Source: VRUE01 sp044867925
GTDB taxonomy: Bacteria > Actinomycetota > Thermoleophilia > Solirubrobacterales > 70-9
NCBI GenBank assembly: GCA_044867925.1
Contig: JBIOVV010000017.1
Span: 1 to 64,000 of the forward strand
DNA: 64,000 nt
Direction of reading: 5' to 3'
Below, piece by piece: positions 33,933-41,571 of the stretch. Each line of letters opens with the position of its first letter. Positions within the stretch are counted from its first letter, which is position 1. The notes beneath the pieces are model-generated. The model had not been told where the DNA came from. It was given only the letters and a program-made list of their open reading frames with translations, and did no database searches. The translations under genes and the position numbers were made by a program.

Positions 33933-34880
33933 AGACCGCGGCGCGATGCTCGGCACCCTCCGGGATCGCCTCGTGGCCGACCTCCGCCTGCGCTTCCTCC
34001 AGCGCGGCCTCGAAATGGCGCATCGCCCCGTGCCAGGCGGAGTCGAGCTCGGCCAGATCCTCGTAACCGCTGCCGCGCCCGTAGTTGAGCAGGACGCGCT
34101 CGGCGAAGAGCGCGTCGAGCGCTGCGCCGGCCCCCTCGCTGCTGCTCTCGGCCAGCTTCAGCAGGCCGGGACGATCGACCGAGTAGCCGCGGAACGTGGG
34201 TGGGATCGAGGGGTCGAGCTGGACGAGCAGGCGCGTGAGGCGCTCCTCGACGTCGTCCTGCTCGGCGAGGATCTGCTCGGCCTCTCCCAGCCCGAGGCTG
34301 CGCAGGAAGTTGCGCAGGGCGCGTTGCTCGCTGCGGCGCGCCGCGGTGCCCGCGAGCACCTCGGCCGCCTCGTCCCAGCCGACCGCCATCGCTGCCGCCA
34401 GCTCAACCGGATCGGTGAAGGGACGGGTTCGCTTCGTCTTCGGATCGACAAAAGGAAAGGGGCTGGCGCTCACCGCTTTCGGCGGCGCGGCGGCTTCGGC
34501 GACGACGTCGGGGGACCCGCCGGCAAGCCAGGCCCGCACCTCCTCCGCGCCCCAGCGCATGCCGCGGCGATCGTCGCGGCGGGTGAGGCCTTCGCAGAGG
34601 AGCCGCAGGCGCTCGTCCCCGACGGCGGAGAAGTCGATCGGCCGGCTGGCGATCCAGTCGAGGATGACCGCGTCCCGCAGCCACTCGCCGCTCTCGCTCT
34701 GGAAGGGGCTGCGGCCCTGCGCCATCTCGGCGACGATGATCCCGAGCGACCACCAGTCCATCGCCGGCGAGACCGCGCCCGCCACCGCCTGCGGAGAGGC
34801 ATAGCCGGCCGAGAGCACGCGCGAGTGCATCTCCTTGGTCGCCGCGATCAGGCGGGCGAGGCCGAAGTCGGCGAGCACCT
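33933..34880 (-). pseudogene. Ser/Thr protein kinase, inverted middle part
   Basis: Read on the minus strand this segment begins VLADFGLARLIAATKEM, the DFG and activation segment that should follow EPLDL of the plus-strand part. It continues with AGYASPQAV, MDWWSLGIIVAEM, the rest of the C-lobe and a ~200-residue alpha-helical tail (RALRNFLRSLGLGEAEQIL, SIPPTFRGYSVDRPG). It ends AEHRAAVSG, which joins in frame to the plus-strand C-terminal piece. An inversion of about 950 bp explains the arrangement. A GAG/CTC (ACCtGAG/ACCcGAG) microhomology sits at the two edges. Confidence 0.82.
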
Positions 34881-35029
34881 CGGGTGCGCGTCGGCGCATC
34901 CTCGCGGCCTTGGTCGACGAGCGGGCCCATGCCGATCTGGAAGCACAGGCGGCGCAGGCGGCGGGCGACCGCAAGGCCCGCCGCCGGGCATGGTTTGCGA
35001 CCGCGGCGGACGAGCTCGGCCATGGATGA
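34880..35029 (+). pseudogene. Ser/Thr protein kinase, C-terminal part
   Basis: Plus-strand codons SGARRRILAALVDERAHADL onwards, ending AADELGHG and TGA at 35,027-35,029. This is the last ~49 residues of the kinase, in frame with the end of the inverted middle part. It overlaps the start of the next gene by 8 bases, which shows that the kinase was originally translationally coupled to the membrane protein. The reassembled kinase would have about 557 residues. Confidence 0.75.
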
Positions 35030-36185
35030 ACGGGAGCTGGGCCGCGCCGCGGCGCTGATCGCGCTGCACCCGGTCGCCGAGCGCGAGGAGCAGGCGGCGG
35101 AAGCGAAGCGCGCGGCCGAAGCACGCGCACAGCGCGAAAAAGAAGCCGAGGAAGCGCGCGAACGGCGCGAAGAAGTCGCGGCGCGGCGGGCCGAAGAGCG
35201 CCGCCGCCTGGGAGGCGCCTTGCGCGACGAGGCCTGGCGAGTGGTTGGCTGGACGGTGCTGTCCCTGCTCGTCCTCACCGTCGCCAGCGTTGCGCTCACC
35301 TTCGGCAAGGAGGGGGCCGACGAGGGCCCGGCGCTGAGCGCCGCCTGGCAGGTGCTCTGGAAGCCCCTGCTGATCTCGGCCGGCCTTGCCTGGGCCCTGG
35401 GCCTGGCCTACGACCTCGCCCAGGCCGGGCTCGGTCGCCCCGCCTGGTCCTCGCCGCTGCTGCCGGTCCACGCGATCATGGGGGCCGCGGTGCCGCTGGT
35501 CCTCGTCGGCGCCTCGGCCAAAGCGGGCTACGCGCCGCCCTGGGTCTGGGGGATCGCCCCCTACGCCTCGGCGGCCGGGTTCGCCGCCAGCCTCGCCGGC
35601 CGCTTCCTCTGGCAGCTGGGCGGCAGCGATTCGCAGCTCCTGTGGGGACGGCTCGTCGCCGTGGCGCTCTGCGTCGCGGTCGCCGGCACCGCCTGGATCG
35701 TCGCTCTTGCCCATGACCCGCTGCCTTCGAAAGCCGCTCAGCGGAAGTTCGACCGCCGCCTCGCCCGCCACGCCCCGATGGGCCACTGCCGCGGAGTTCC
35801 CCTGGCCTCGCTCTCGCCCGGCCTGCTCCGGGATAGCCTCGACGGAATGGTGAGCTGCCGGCAGGGCGGGAAGCGGGGAAAGTTCTACGCCTTCTCCAGC
35901 CCGGCCCTGTTCGACGTCTACGCCTCACAGCGCAGGAGCACGGTGGAGGAAAGCGGTTCCCCGGCCGACGAATGCCACCAGTCGCCCGGCCCGTATACCA
36001 GCGACTGGTGGAAGGAATCGGCGCCCAATCGCGAGCTCGGCTACCTGATCTGCCATGGCAGCGGCGGCGGCGCGACGATCGAGTGGAGCGACAGGCGCAG
36101 CAATGGCTACGGTGCGGTCAGCGGTCTGGGGCGCCGGCCGCTCTACCGCTGGTGGCGCCGGCACGAACTGGTCCCGGGGTTCTGA
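35022..36185 (+). CDS. multi-pass membrane protein with coiled-coil N-terminus
   Basis: A 387-residue protein. Residues ~15-65 form a charged coiled coil (EREEQAAEAKRAAEARAQRE), followed by five hydrophobic helices (for example GWTVLSLLVLTVASVALTF, LLISAGLAWALGLAYDLA, LVAVALCVAVAGTAWIVAL) and an extracytoplasmic ~120-residue C-terminal domain ending RRHELVPGF. No family is recognised. ATG 35022 overlaps the kinase stop. In a kinase/FHA/PP2C operon it is the natural sensor or membrane platform; the cytoplasmic coiled coil could dock the next protein, which is also coiled coil. Confidence 0.75.
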   Translation: MDERELGRAAALIALHPVAEREEQAAEAKRAAEARAQREKEAEEARERREEVAARRAEERRRLGGALRDEAWRVVGWTVLSLLVLTVASVALTFGKEGADEGPALSAAWQVLWKPLLISAGLAWALGLAYDLAQAGLGRPAWSSPLLPVHAIMGAAVPLVLVGASAKAGYAPPWVWGIAPYASAAGFAASLAGRFLWQLGGSDSQLLWGRLVAVALCVAVAGTAWIVALAHDPLPSKAAQRKFDRRLARHAPMGHCRGVPLASLSPGLLRDSLDGMVSCRQGGKRGKFYAFSSPALFDVYASQRRSTVEESGSPADECHQSPGPYTSDWWKESAPNRELGYLICHGSGGGATIEWSDRRSNGYGAVSGLGRRPLYRWWRRHELVPGF

Positions 36186-37396
36186 TGAGCAGCTCGGTCA
36201 GCTACGCCTACACCGTCCGCCGGGAAGCGCTGCGCCGCGAACAGGAAGAGCGGGCGGCGCGCGACGCTTGCGAGAGCGCCAGGCGGCGGCACCAGCAGCT
36301 GCGCGAGGAGGCGCTCGCCCTGCGCGAGGTCTGGGGCGAGGCGATCGAGGTGCCGGCCGCGGCCGAGGCGGCGGGCGCCTCGCGGGACGTCCCCCGGCTG
36401 CGTTCGCTGCAGGGCGCGGTCGAAGTGCAGACCGAGGCCGGCCGGGCGCGGCTTGCCGCCCAGCTGACCGACGCCCGCGTCGCCGCCATCGAGGCCGGCA
36501 TGACGCGACTCGGCGCCGCCGGCTCGGAGCCGATCGACGCCGTCACCGCCCTCGCCTCTCGGCGCTCCGAAGCCGAGAAGGCCGAAGAGGGAAGTGAGGA
36601 AGAGGCCGCCCGCGAGCTCGAGGGCACGATCGTCCGCCTGGTCGCGCGGCTCGAGGCGGACGCCCCGGCGGAGGATGTGGCCCGGGTCGAGCGGGCGACC
36701 CTCGCCGCCCGCGAGGCGAGCGGCGCCGCCGCCCGCGAGCTGGCGCTCGACGCGCTGCGGGTTCAGGTCCAGGAGGCGAACGGCGCCGCTGCCTCCGCCC
36801 GTGAGCGGGCGGAGGAGCTCGCTCGCCTCGAGGCCAGGCTCGAGGGCTGCCCCGGCCCGCAGGCGGATGCCGCCCGCGAGCTGCTCTCCTCGCTGCGGCC
36901 GCGGCCCGAGCCGCTTCCCGCCGGCCTGCAAGCGATGGTCGAAGCAGCGCTCGAGGACGGCGATCGCCGCGCCCGCTCCGGCTACGTCGCCGGCGAGCTC
37001 GGCAGGGCCCTGGCCGAGATGGGCTACGAGGTCGGGCCCGAGTTCACCACCACGCTCGCCGCCTCCGGCCGGGCACTCGCCACCCGCCCGGGCTGGCAGG
37101 GCTATGGCGTCGCCGTCAGCTGCAGCGGCGACCCGCCGCGGCTCGATCTCGACGTCGTGCGCGGCGAGGCCTCGCGCGCCGACCAGGCCGCCCGCGACCT
37201 CGAGGTGGAGCGTGAGTTCTGCGCCGGCCGCCCGGCCCTGCTCGACCACCTGGCCGCGGCCGGAATCGACGCCAGCCAGTCGCGCATCGTCGCCGAGGGC
37301 AGCGTCGAGCTGCTGGTCGAGCCCGCCCTGTTTGCCGGGGAGGGCCGCGACGAGCGGGGCGCCGCCGCGCCGCGGGCGCGGGAGATCGAGCAGTGA
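36185..37396 (+). CDS. coiled-coil protein of the kinase/AAA operon
   Basis: A 403-residue cytoplasmic protein, highly charged and helical: SYAYTVRREALRREQEERAA at the start, several long Ala/Glu/Arg helices to residue ~300, then a small mixed domain (EMGYEVGPEFTTTLAASGRA, GYGVAVSCSGDPPRLDLDVV). It starts at the TGATG junction with the membrane protein and ends overlapping the AAA gene (GTGA). No family recognised. It is probably a structural adaptor between the membrane protein and the ATPase. Confidence 0.75.
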   Translation: MSSSVSYAYTVRREALRREQEERAARDACESARRRHQQLREEALALREVWGEAIEVPAAAEAAGASRDVPRLRSLQGAVEVQTEAGRARLAAQLTDARVAAIEAGMTRLGAAGSEPIDAVTALASRRSEAEKAEEGSEEEAARELEGTIVRLVARLEADAPAEDVARVERATLAAREASGAAARELALDALRVQVQEANGAAASARERAEELARLEARLEGCPGPQADAARELLSSLRPRPEPLPAGLQAMVEAALEDGDRRARSGYVAGELGRALAEMGYEVGPEFTTTLAASGRALATRPGWQGYGVAVSCSGDPPRLDLDVVRGEASRADQAARDLEVEREFCAGRPALLDHLAAAGIDASQSRIVAEGSVELLVEPALFAGEGRDERGAAAPRAREIEQ

Positions 37397-39276
37397 GCGC
37401 TGTGGACCGCAGCGGCTTCGACCCCGATCCAGCCTGGCTGCAGGAGATCGACGCATCGCTCTGCGTCTCCTCGCAGTTCGTCGTCGGCGGCAACACCGGC
37501 GACCGGGTGATCTCCAGGCAGGACGGCGGCGAGCCCGCCCTGCAGTCAGGCGTCGCCGCGGCGCTCTGGGGGCGGTTGGCGCGCAGCGGCTTCACCTTCA
37601 TCGCCCGCTATGAGGCGGGCGCCGGAATCTCGATCCACCCCCGTGAAGACGAGGACCCGACCGCCGCGGCAGCCGCAGCCGCCGTGCTCGGTGACCTGGC
37701 CGGTGGCGAGCGGCTCTCGCTGGAGCGGCTCTCGGAGGCGATCGAGCGGGTTGCCGGCGCGCGCGAGCACCGCTGCGCCCTGGCGATCGAACGGGCCGGG
37801 CGGCTGGTGCAGAAGCCCGACGCGCCGGTCCCGTCCGAGTACGACTTCTTCCTGCGAGCGGCGCGGGCGGCGCGCGGCGCGATCGCCCAGGGGTCGCCCG
37901 AGCGGGGCGCGATCCCGGTCTTCAACCCGGTGATCTGGATCGTCGAGAACGAGCGCGAGCTGCCCGACTGGTTTCTCGGCACCGGCGAGCGCCTGCGCAC
38001 CGCGGTCGTCCCCTGGCCCGAGCTCGACGAGCGAGGTCGCATGGCGGCTTGGCTGGCACCGGCCTTCGACGGCTACGACTCGCTCGAGCAGGGCGAGGTC
38101 GAGACCCTGGTCCAGCGCTTCGCCAGCCACAGCCAGGGGATGACCCTGACCGACATGCAGAGCGTGATGCAGCTGGCCAAGGACAGGCACATGGGCCTGC
38201 GCGAGATCGAGGACGCGGTGCGCGGCTACCGGATCGGCGTGCTCGACAACCCCTGGCGCCAGAGCTCCCTGCGAGAGAAGGTGCGCGACGAGCTGGCGGC
38301 GCTCGAGCGACCGCCCGACGAGCGACCGCCCGGCTCGATCACCCGCCGCGTGATCGGCCAGGACGCCGCCGTGGGCCGCTCGCTCGACATCCTCGCCCGC
38401 TCGGTCACCAGCCTCACCGCGGCCCACCGGGCGACCCACGCGATCGGCCCGCGTGGCGTCCTCTTCTTCGCTGGCCCCACCGGGGTCGGCAAGACCGAGC
38501 TGGCGAAGGCGCTGACCGAGCTCGTCTTCGGCGACAGCTCCGCCTACACCCGCTTCGACATGAGCGAGTTCGCCGAGGCCAGCAGCGCCGCCCGGCTGAT
38601 CGGCGCGCCGCCCGGCTACATCGGCTTCGACGCCGGCGGCGAGCTGACCAACGCGGTGCGCGAGCGCCCCTTCAGCCTGATCCTCTTCGACGAGATCGAG
38701 AAGGCCAACCAGCTGATCTTCGACAAGTTCCTGCAGATTCTCGAGGACGGCCGCCTCACCGACGGCCGCGGCGGCACCACCGTCTTCACCGAGGCGATCC
38801 TGGTCTTCACCTCCAACCTCGGCATCACCTCGGTCGGGGCCGACGGCTCGCGCGTGACCGAGGTCGAGCCCGGCCTGGATCGCGGCGAGGCCGAGCAGCG
38901 GGTGCTGAAGGCGATCCGCGGCTTCTTCCGTCCCGAGCTGGTCAACCGGCTGGGCGGCAACATCATCGTCTTCGACTACGTCACCGAGGAGTTCGCCGAC
39001 CGCATCCTGCAGAGGCTGCTCGACAACGTCGCCACCCGGGTCGAGCGCGAGTACGAGGCGAAGCTGACGATCGCGCCCGCGGCCCGCGAGGCGATCGCCG
39101 AGTTCGCCCTCGCCGACCTCTCCAACGGCGGGCGGGGGATCGGCTCGGCGGTCGAGGAGGCGCTGGTAAACCCGCTGGCGCGGCAGCTGGTCTTCGCCCC
39201 GCCGCAGGCCGGGGGAGAGGTGCGGGTCGAGGGCCTGAGCCGGGACGGGCGCTCCTTCGAGCTGGAGTGCGGGTGA
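37393..39276 (+). CDS. ClpB-like AAA+ ATPase
   Basis: A 627-residue protein. The C-terminal half is a ClpB/ClpA D2-type AAA+ domain: Walker A GPTGVGKTE (361-369), SEFAEASSAARLIGAPPGYIG with the pore-loop GYIG, Walker B LILFDEIEKA (~429), sensor region FTSNLG, arginine finger FFRPELVNRLG, and the ClpB-type C-terminal small domain. The N-terminal ~330 residues contain an AAA-like part (FNPVIWIVENERELPDWF) without a Walker A loop. There is no ClpS-interacting N domain or ClpP loop evident. It is likely a dedicated unfoldase or remodeller that acts on an operon protein. Confidence 0.9.
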   Translation: MSAVDRSGFDPDPAWLQEIDASLCVSSQFVVGGNTGDRVISRQDGGEPALQSGVAAALWGRLARSGFTFIARYEAGAGISIHPREDEDPTAAAAAAAVLGDLAGGERLSLERLSEAIERVAGAREHRCALAIERAGRLVQKPDAPVPSEYDFFLRAARAARGAIAQGSPERGAIPVFNPVIWIVENERELPDWFLGTGERLRTAVVPWPELDERGRMAAWLAPAFDGYDSLEQGEVETLVQRFASHSQGMTLTDMQSVMQLAKDRHMGLREIEDAVRGYRIGVLDNPWRQSSLREKVRDELAALERPPDERPPGSITRRVIGQDAAVGRSLDILARSVTSLTAAHRATHAIGPRGVLFFAGPTGVGKTELAKALTELVFGDSSAYTRFDMSEFAEASSAARLIGAPPGYIGFDAGGELTNAVRERPFSLILFDEIEKANQLIFDKFLQILEDGRLTDGRGGTTVFTEAILVFTSNLGITSVGADGSRVTEVEPGLDRGEAEQRVLKAIRGFFRPELVNRLGGNIIVFDYVTEEFADRILQRLLDNVATRVEREYEAKLTIAPAAREAIAEFALADLSNGGRGIGSAVEEALVNPLARQLVFAPPQAGGEVRVEGLSRDGRSFELECG

Positions 39277-39923
39277 GGATCGAGGTCAACAGGCTGCACC
39301 ACCCGGTCACCGCGCTGGGGCCGGGAGTGCGCGCCGGGATCTGGGTCCAAGGCTGCTCGATCGGATGCAAGGGCTGCCTTTCGCGCGACACCTGGGAGCC
39401 GCGGGAGGAGGCCGCGATGGACGTCGCCGCGGTGGTCGATTGGGTCGCTTCGCTGGACCCCGGCAGCCTCGACGGGCTGACGATCAGCGGCGGCGAGCCG
39501 TTCGACCAGCCGCGCGCCCTGGAGGCGCTGCTCGACGCTCTGGGCGAGTGGCGCTCGCGGCAGCGCCGGCCGATCGACCTCCTCTGCTACTCGGGCTACT
39601 CGCTGCCCCGCCTGCGCCGCCGCGAGCCGGCAGCACTGTCCGGTCTCGACGCGGTGATCGCCGGCCCCTATGTGGAGGCGCGGCCTACCGACCTGATCTG
39701 GCGCGGTTCCGCAAACCAGGAACTGGTCCCGCTCTCGGCCTTGGGCCGCGAGCGCTATGGCCCCTATATGGACGAGCGGCCGCAGCGGCCACCGCTGCAG
39801 TTCGCGGTCGAGGCGGATGCGATCCGCTGCATCGGCATCCCGCGGCCGCGGGACATGGCGCGGCTCGAGGGCAGGCTGGCCGCCGCCGGAGTCGAGCTGG
39901 GGTGGTCGTCGTGGCGTCCGTGA
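39273..39923 (+). CDS. radical SAM protein, NrdG/activating-enzyme type
   Basis: A 216-residue radical SAM enzyme. The [4Fe-4S] motif CSIGCKGC is at Cys28, Cys32 and Cys35, preceded by GIWVQG, and the SAM-binding GGE motif is in LTISGGEPFDQP. The size and the GPGVRAGIWVQGC start are those of small activating enzymes that install glycyl radicals, but no glycyl-radical enzyme is in the window. GTG 39273 overlaps the AAA stop (GTGA). Its presence between an AAA+ ATPase and an FHA protein is unusual, and its target may be one of the operon proteins. Confidence 0.88.
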   Translation: MRIEVNRLHHPVTALGPGVRAGIWVQGCSIGCKGCLSRDTWEPREEAAMDVAAVVDWVASLDPGSLDGLTISGGEPFDQPRALEALLDALGEWRSRQRRPIDLLCYSGYSLPRLRRREPAALSGLDAVIAGPYVEARPTDLIWRGSANQELVPLSALGRERYGPYMDERPQRPPLQFAVEADAIRCIGIPRPRDMARLEGRLAAAGVELGWSSWRP

Positions 39924-40396
39924 CATGCCCTCATTGCAAGGAGGAGGTGCCGCCCAGCGCGACCGCCTACTGCCCCAACTGCGGCCAGTCCCTGACCGAA
40001 GGGCCCGCCGAGGCGCCCCCGCTCCCACCGCCGTCCATGGCGGCGCCGGCCGCCGGTCCCGCGGCCGATCCGGTGCCTGCGTCGTCCGCCGCCGGCCTGC
40101 TCTTCCCCTGGGGCTTCCACCAGCTCCAGCCCGGCGACTCGGTGATCGTCGGCCGTGAGCATCCGCCTTTTGCCGCGCAGCTGAAAGATCTACTGAACGT
40201 CAGCCGCGGTCATGCCCGGCTCGAGCACCGAGACGGCGCTCTTCACGTCACCGATCTCGGCTCGCGCAACGGCACCTACATCGACGGGCGCAAAATCGAT
40301 TCCCAGGTGGAGGAGCCCCTCGCCGGAGGCCAGGAGGTCCGCTTCGGCGCCACCCTGGCGGCGACCGTGGTCGCGGCCCCCGGAGGGACGCGGTGA
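39920..40396 (+). CDS. zinc-ribbon and FHA-domain protein
   Basis: A 158-residue protein. It begins with a zinc ribbon (Cys3, Cys6, Cys18, Cys21: CPHCKEEVPP and CPNCGQ), has a Pro/Ala linker to residue ~60, and a C-terminal FHA domain with VGREH, VSRGHARL and LGSRNGTYIDG, the phosphothreonine-binding residues. GTG 39920 is chosen because it overlaps the radical SAM stop (GTGA) like the other genes here; GTG 39911 or 39902 are possible. FHA domains read Thr phosphorylation, so it should recognise the product of the operon's kinase. Confidence 0.9.
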   Translation: MTCPHCKEEVPPSATAYCPNCGQSLTEGPAEAPPLPPPSMAAPAAGPAADPVPASSAAGLLFPWGFHQLQPGDSVIVGREHPPFAAQLKDLLNVSRGHARLEHRDGALHVTDLGSRNGTYIDGRKIDSQVEEPLAGGQEVRFGATLAATVVAAPGGTR

Positions 40397-41166
40397 GCGC
40401 CGGACCGCAGCCGACGGCGGTGCGGGTCTTCGCCGCGACCCACCCGGGCCGCGTGCGCGAGGCCAACGAGGACGCGGTCGGCGCCAGTCGCTGGTCCTGC
40501 CAGGGGACGCTCGAGATCGCCTCGCACCGCTACAGCGGCCCCGACCCGGTGGTCTGCGCCGTCGCCGACGGAGTCGGCGGGCGCTCCTCGGGCGACGTCG
40601 CCAGCGCCCTCGCGATCGAGTCGCTGGTCCACGGCCCGCCGCCGGCGGGGACAGCCGAGCTCTCCGAGGCCCTCGTCGCCGCCCACGACGCGATCGAAGA
40701 GCGGGGCCGCGCGATCGCCGCGCTGGCCGGGATGGCGACCACAATTGCGGTGCTGGTCATCGCCGAGGAGGCGATTCTCTGCGCCAACGTCGGCGACACC
40801 AGGGTCTACGAACTCTCTGCCGGAGGTGTCCTGCCGGTCTCCTTCGACGACAAGCCGGCCGGCGCCGCGGGAGCCCACTCGTCGGTCATCACCCAGGCGC
40901 TCGGCGGCGGGCGGGACCGCCGGCTCGATCCGCACGTGCAGTGGTTCGCCCGCGAGCCCGACCTCACCTTCCTGCTCTGCTCCGACGGCCTCACCGCGGT
41001 GCTCTCCGATGCCGAGATCTCGGCCCAGTTCGCCGAGCGGCGACCGACCGCCGCGGTGGTCCAGCGTCTGGTCTCCCTCGCGCTGGAGCGCGGCGCCCCG
41101 GATAACGTCAGCGTGATGGTCGTCCGGGTCGAGGCGCAAGCCGGGGGCGACAGCATCGTCGCCTGA
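40393..41166 (+). CDS. PP2C-type Ser/Thr protein phosphatase
   Basis: A 257-residue metal-dependent phosphatase with all main PP2C motifs: GRVREANEDAVG, VVCAVADGVGGRSSG, CANVGDTRVY, LLCSDGLTAVLSD and APDNVSVMVV. It should reverse phosphorylation set by the kinase at the head of the operon. It starts at a GTGA overlap with the FHA gene. It has no membrane or regulatory domain, so it is probably cytoplasmic and constitutive. Confidence 0.94.
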   Translation: MSAGPQPTAVRVFAATHPGRVREANEDAVGASRWSCQGTLEIASHRYSGPDPVVCAVADGVGGRSSGDVASALAIESLVHGPPPAGTAELSEALVAAHDAIEERGRAIAALAGMATTIAVLVIAEEAILCANVGDTRVYELSAGGVLPVSFDDKPAGAAGAHSSVITQALGGGRDRRLDPHVQWFAREPDLTFLLCSDGLTAVLSDAEISAQFAERRPTAAVVQRLVSLALERGAPDNVSVMVVRVEAQAGGDSIVA

Positions 41167-41189
41167 GTCACGGTGTTTCTAGATGTGGG

Positions 41190-41282
41190 ATGAGAGACAA
41201 CGGGCATCGCACCGATATCGCGCTGGCTCTGCTCGCCACCGCCTCGATCGCCGGCATCGTCTGGATCGGCCGGGCCGCTTAG
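41190..41282 (+). CDS. possible 30-residue membrane peptide
   Basis: ATG-started frame encoding MRDNGHRTD followed by one hydrophobic helix (IALALLATASIAGIVWIG) and a basic end. It lies 23 bases after the PP2C stop in the same direction, so it could be an eighth member of the operon. GTGGG directly precedes the ATG, a weak ribosome site. The rest of the 404-base gap to 41,571 holds two hairpins (listed) and presumably the promoter of the giant secreted protein. Confidence 0.35.
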   Translation: MRDNGHRTDIALALLATASIAGIVWIGRAA

Positions 41283-41296
41283 ACGATTGATGCCGA

Positions 41297-41336
41297 GTGA
41301 TCGATTTGCCCCCGAATGCGTGGGGCAATCGATCAC
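41297..41336. terminator. strong hairpin after the kinase/AAA/PP2C operon
   Basis: GTGATCGATTTGCCCC pairs with GGGGCAATCGATCAC around a nine-base loop, 15 pairs with one bulged T. There is no T-run, as is common for GC-rich actinobacteria. The position just after the operon suggests transcription termination, though a regulator-binding dyad is possible. Confidence 0.5.
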
Positions 41337-41369
41337 GGAGCGGAGACTCGTGGAAGCCGGTAGTACCGA

Positions 41370-41390
41370 GCCGGCCTCCGGGGGGCCGGC
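41370..41390. terminator. second short hairpin in the same gap
   Basis: GCCGGCC, seven bases, then GGCCGGC: a perfect 7-bp stem. It lies 180 bases before the giant secreted-protein gene and may add to termination or lie in the leader of that gene. Confidence 0.3.
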
Positions 41391-41571
41391 GGATCCTACG
41401 ACCGCCAGCTGAGGGACGCACGCCTAACCGCAGCACCGATCCGTGTCACACACGTCTCTGCGGGTTTACCCCCTTGATACCGACGGGTACCAATCTGTAC
41501 CGTAGAGGCGCGGGAGATTAAGCGCCATGCGCAGGGACTGGGTTTCCGTCAATGCGAATGAGGAGAGACGA

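Noticed and set aside
33349..35130. A 593-codon open frame on the minus strand across the kinase region
   Set aside because: Only the part 33,933-34,880 carries family similarity (inverted kinase middle). The ends are Arg/Pro/Ala-rich antisense reading of GC-rich DNA.
33357..41166. Type VI secretion regulatory genes (PpkA, PppA, Fha, ClpV)
   Set aside because: Kinase, phosphatase, FHA and a Clp-like ATPase are present, but no VipA/VipB, Hcp, VgrG, TssJKLM or baseplate genes are seen, and the organism is Gram-positive-type.
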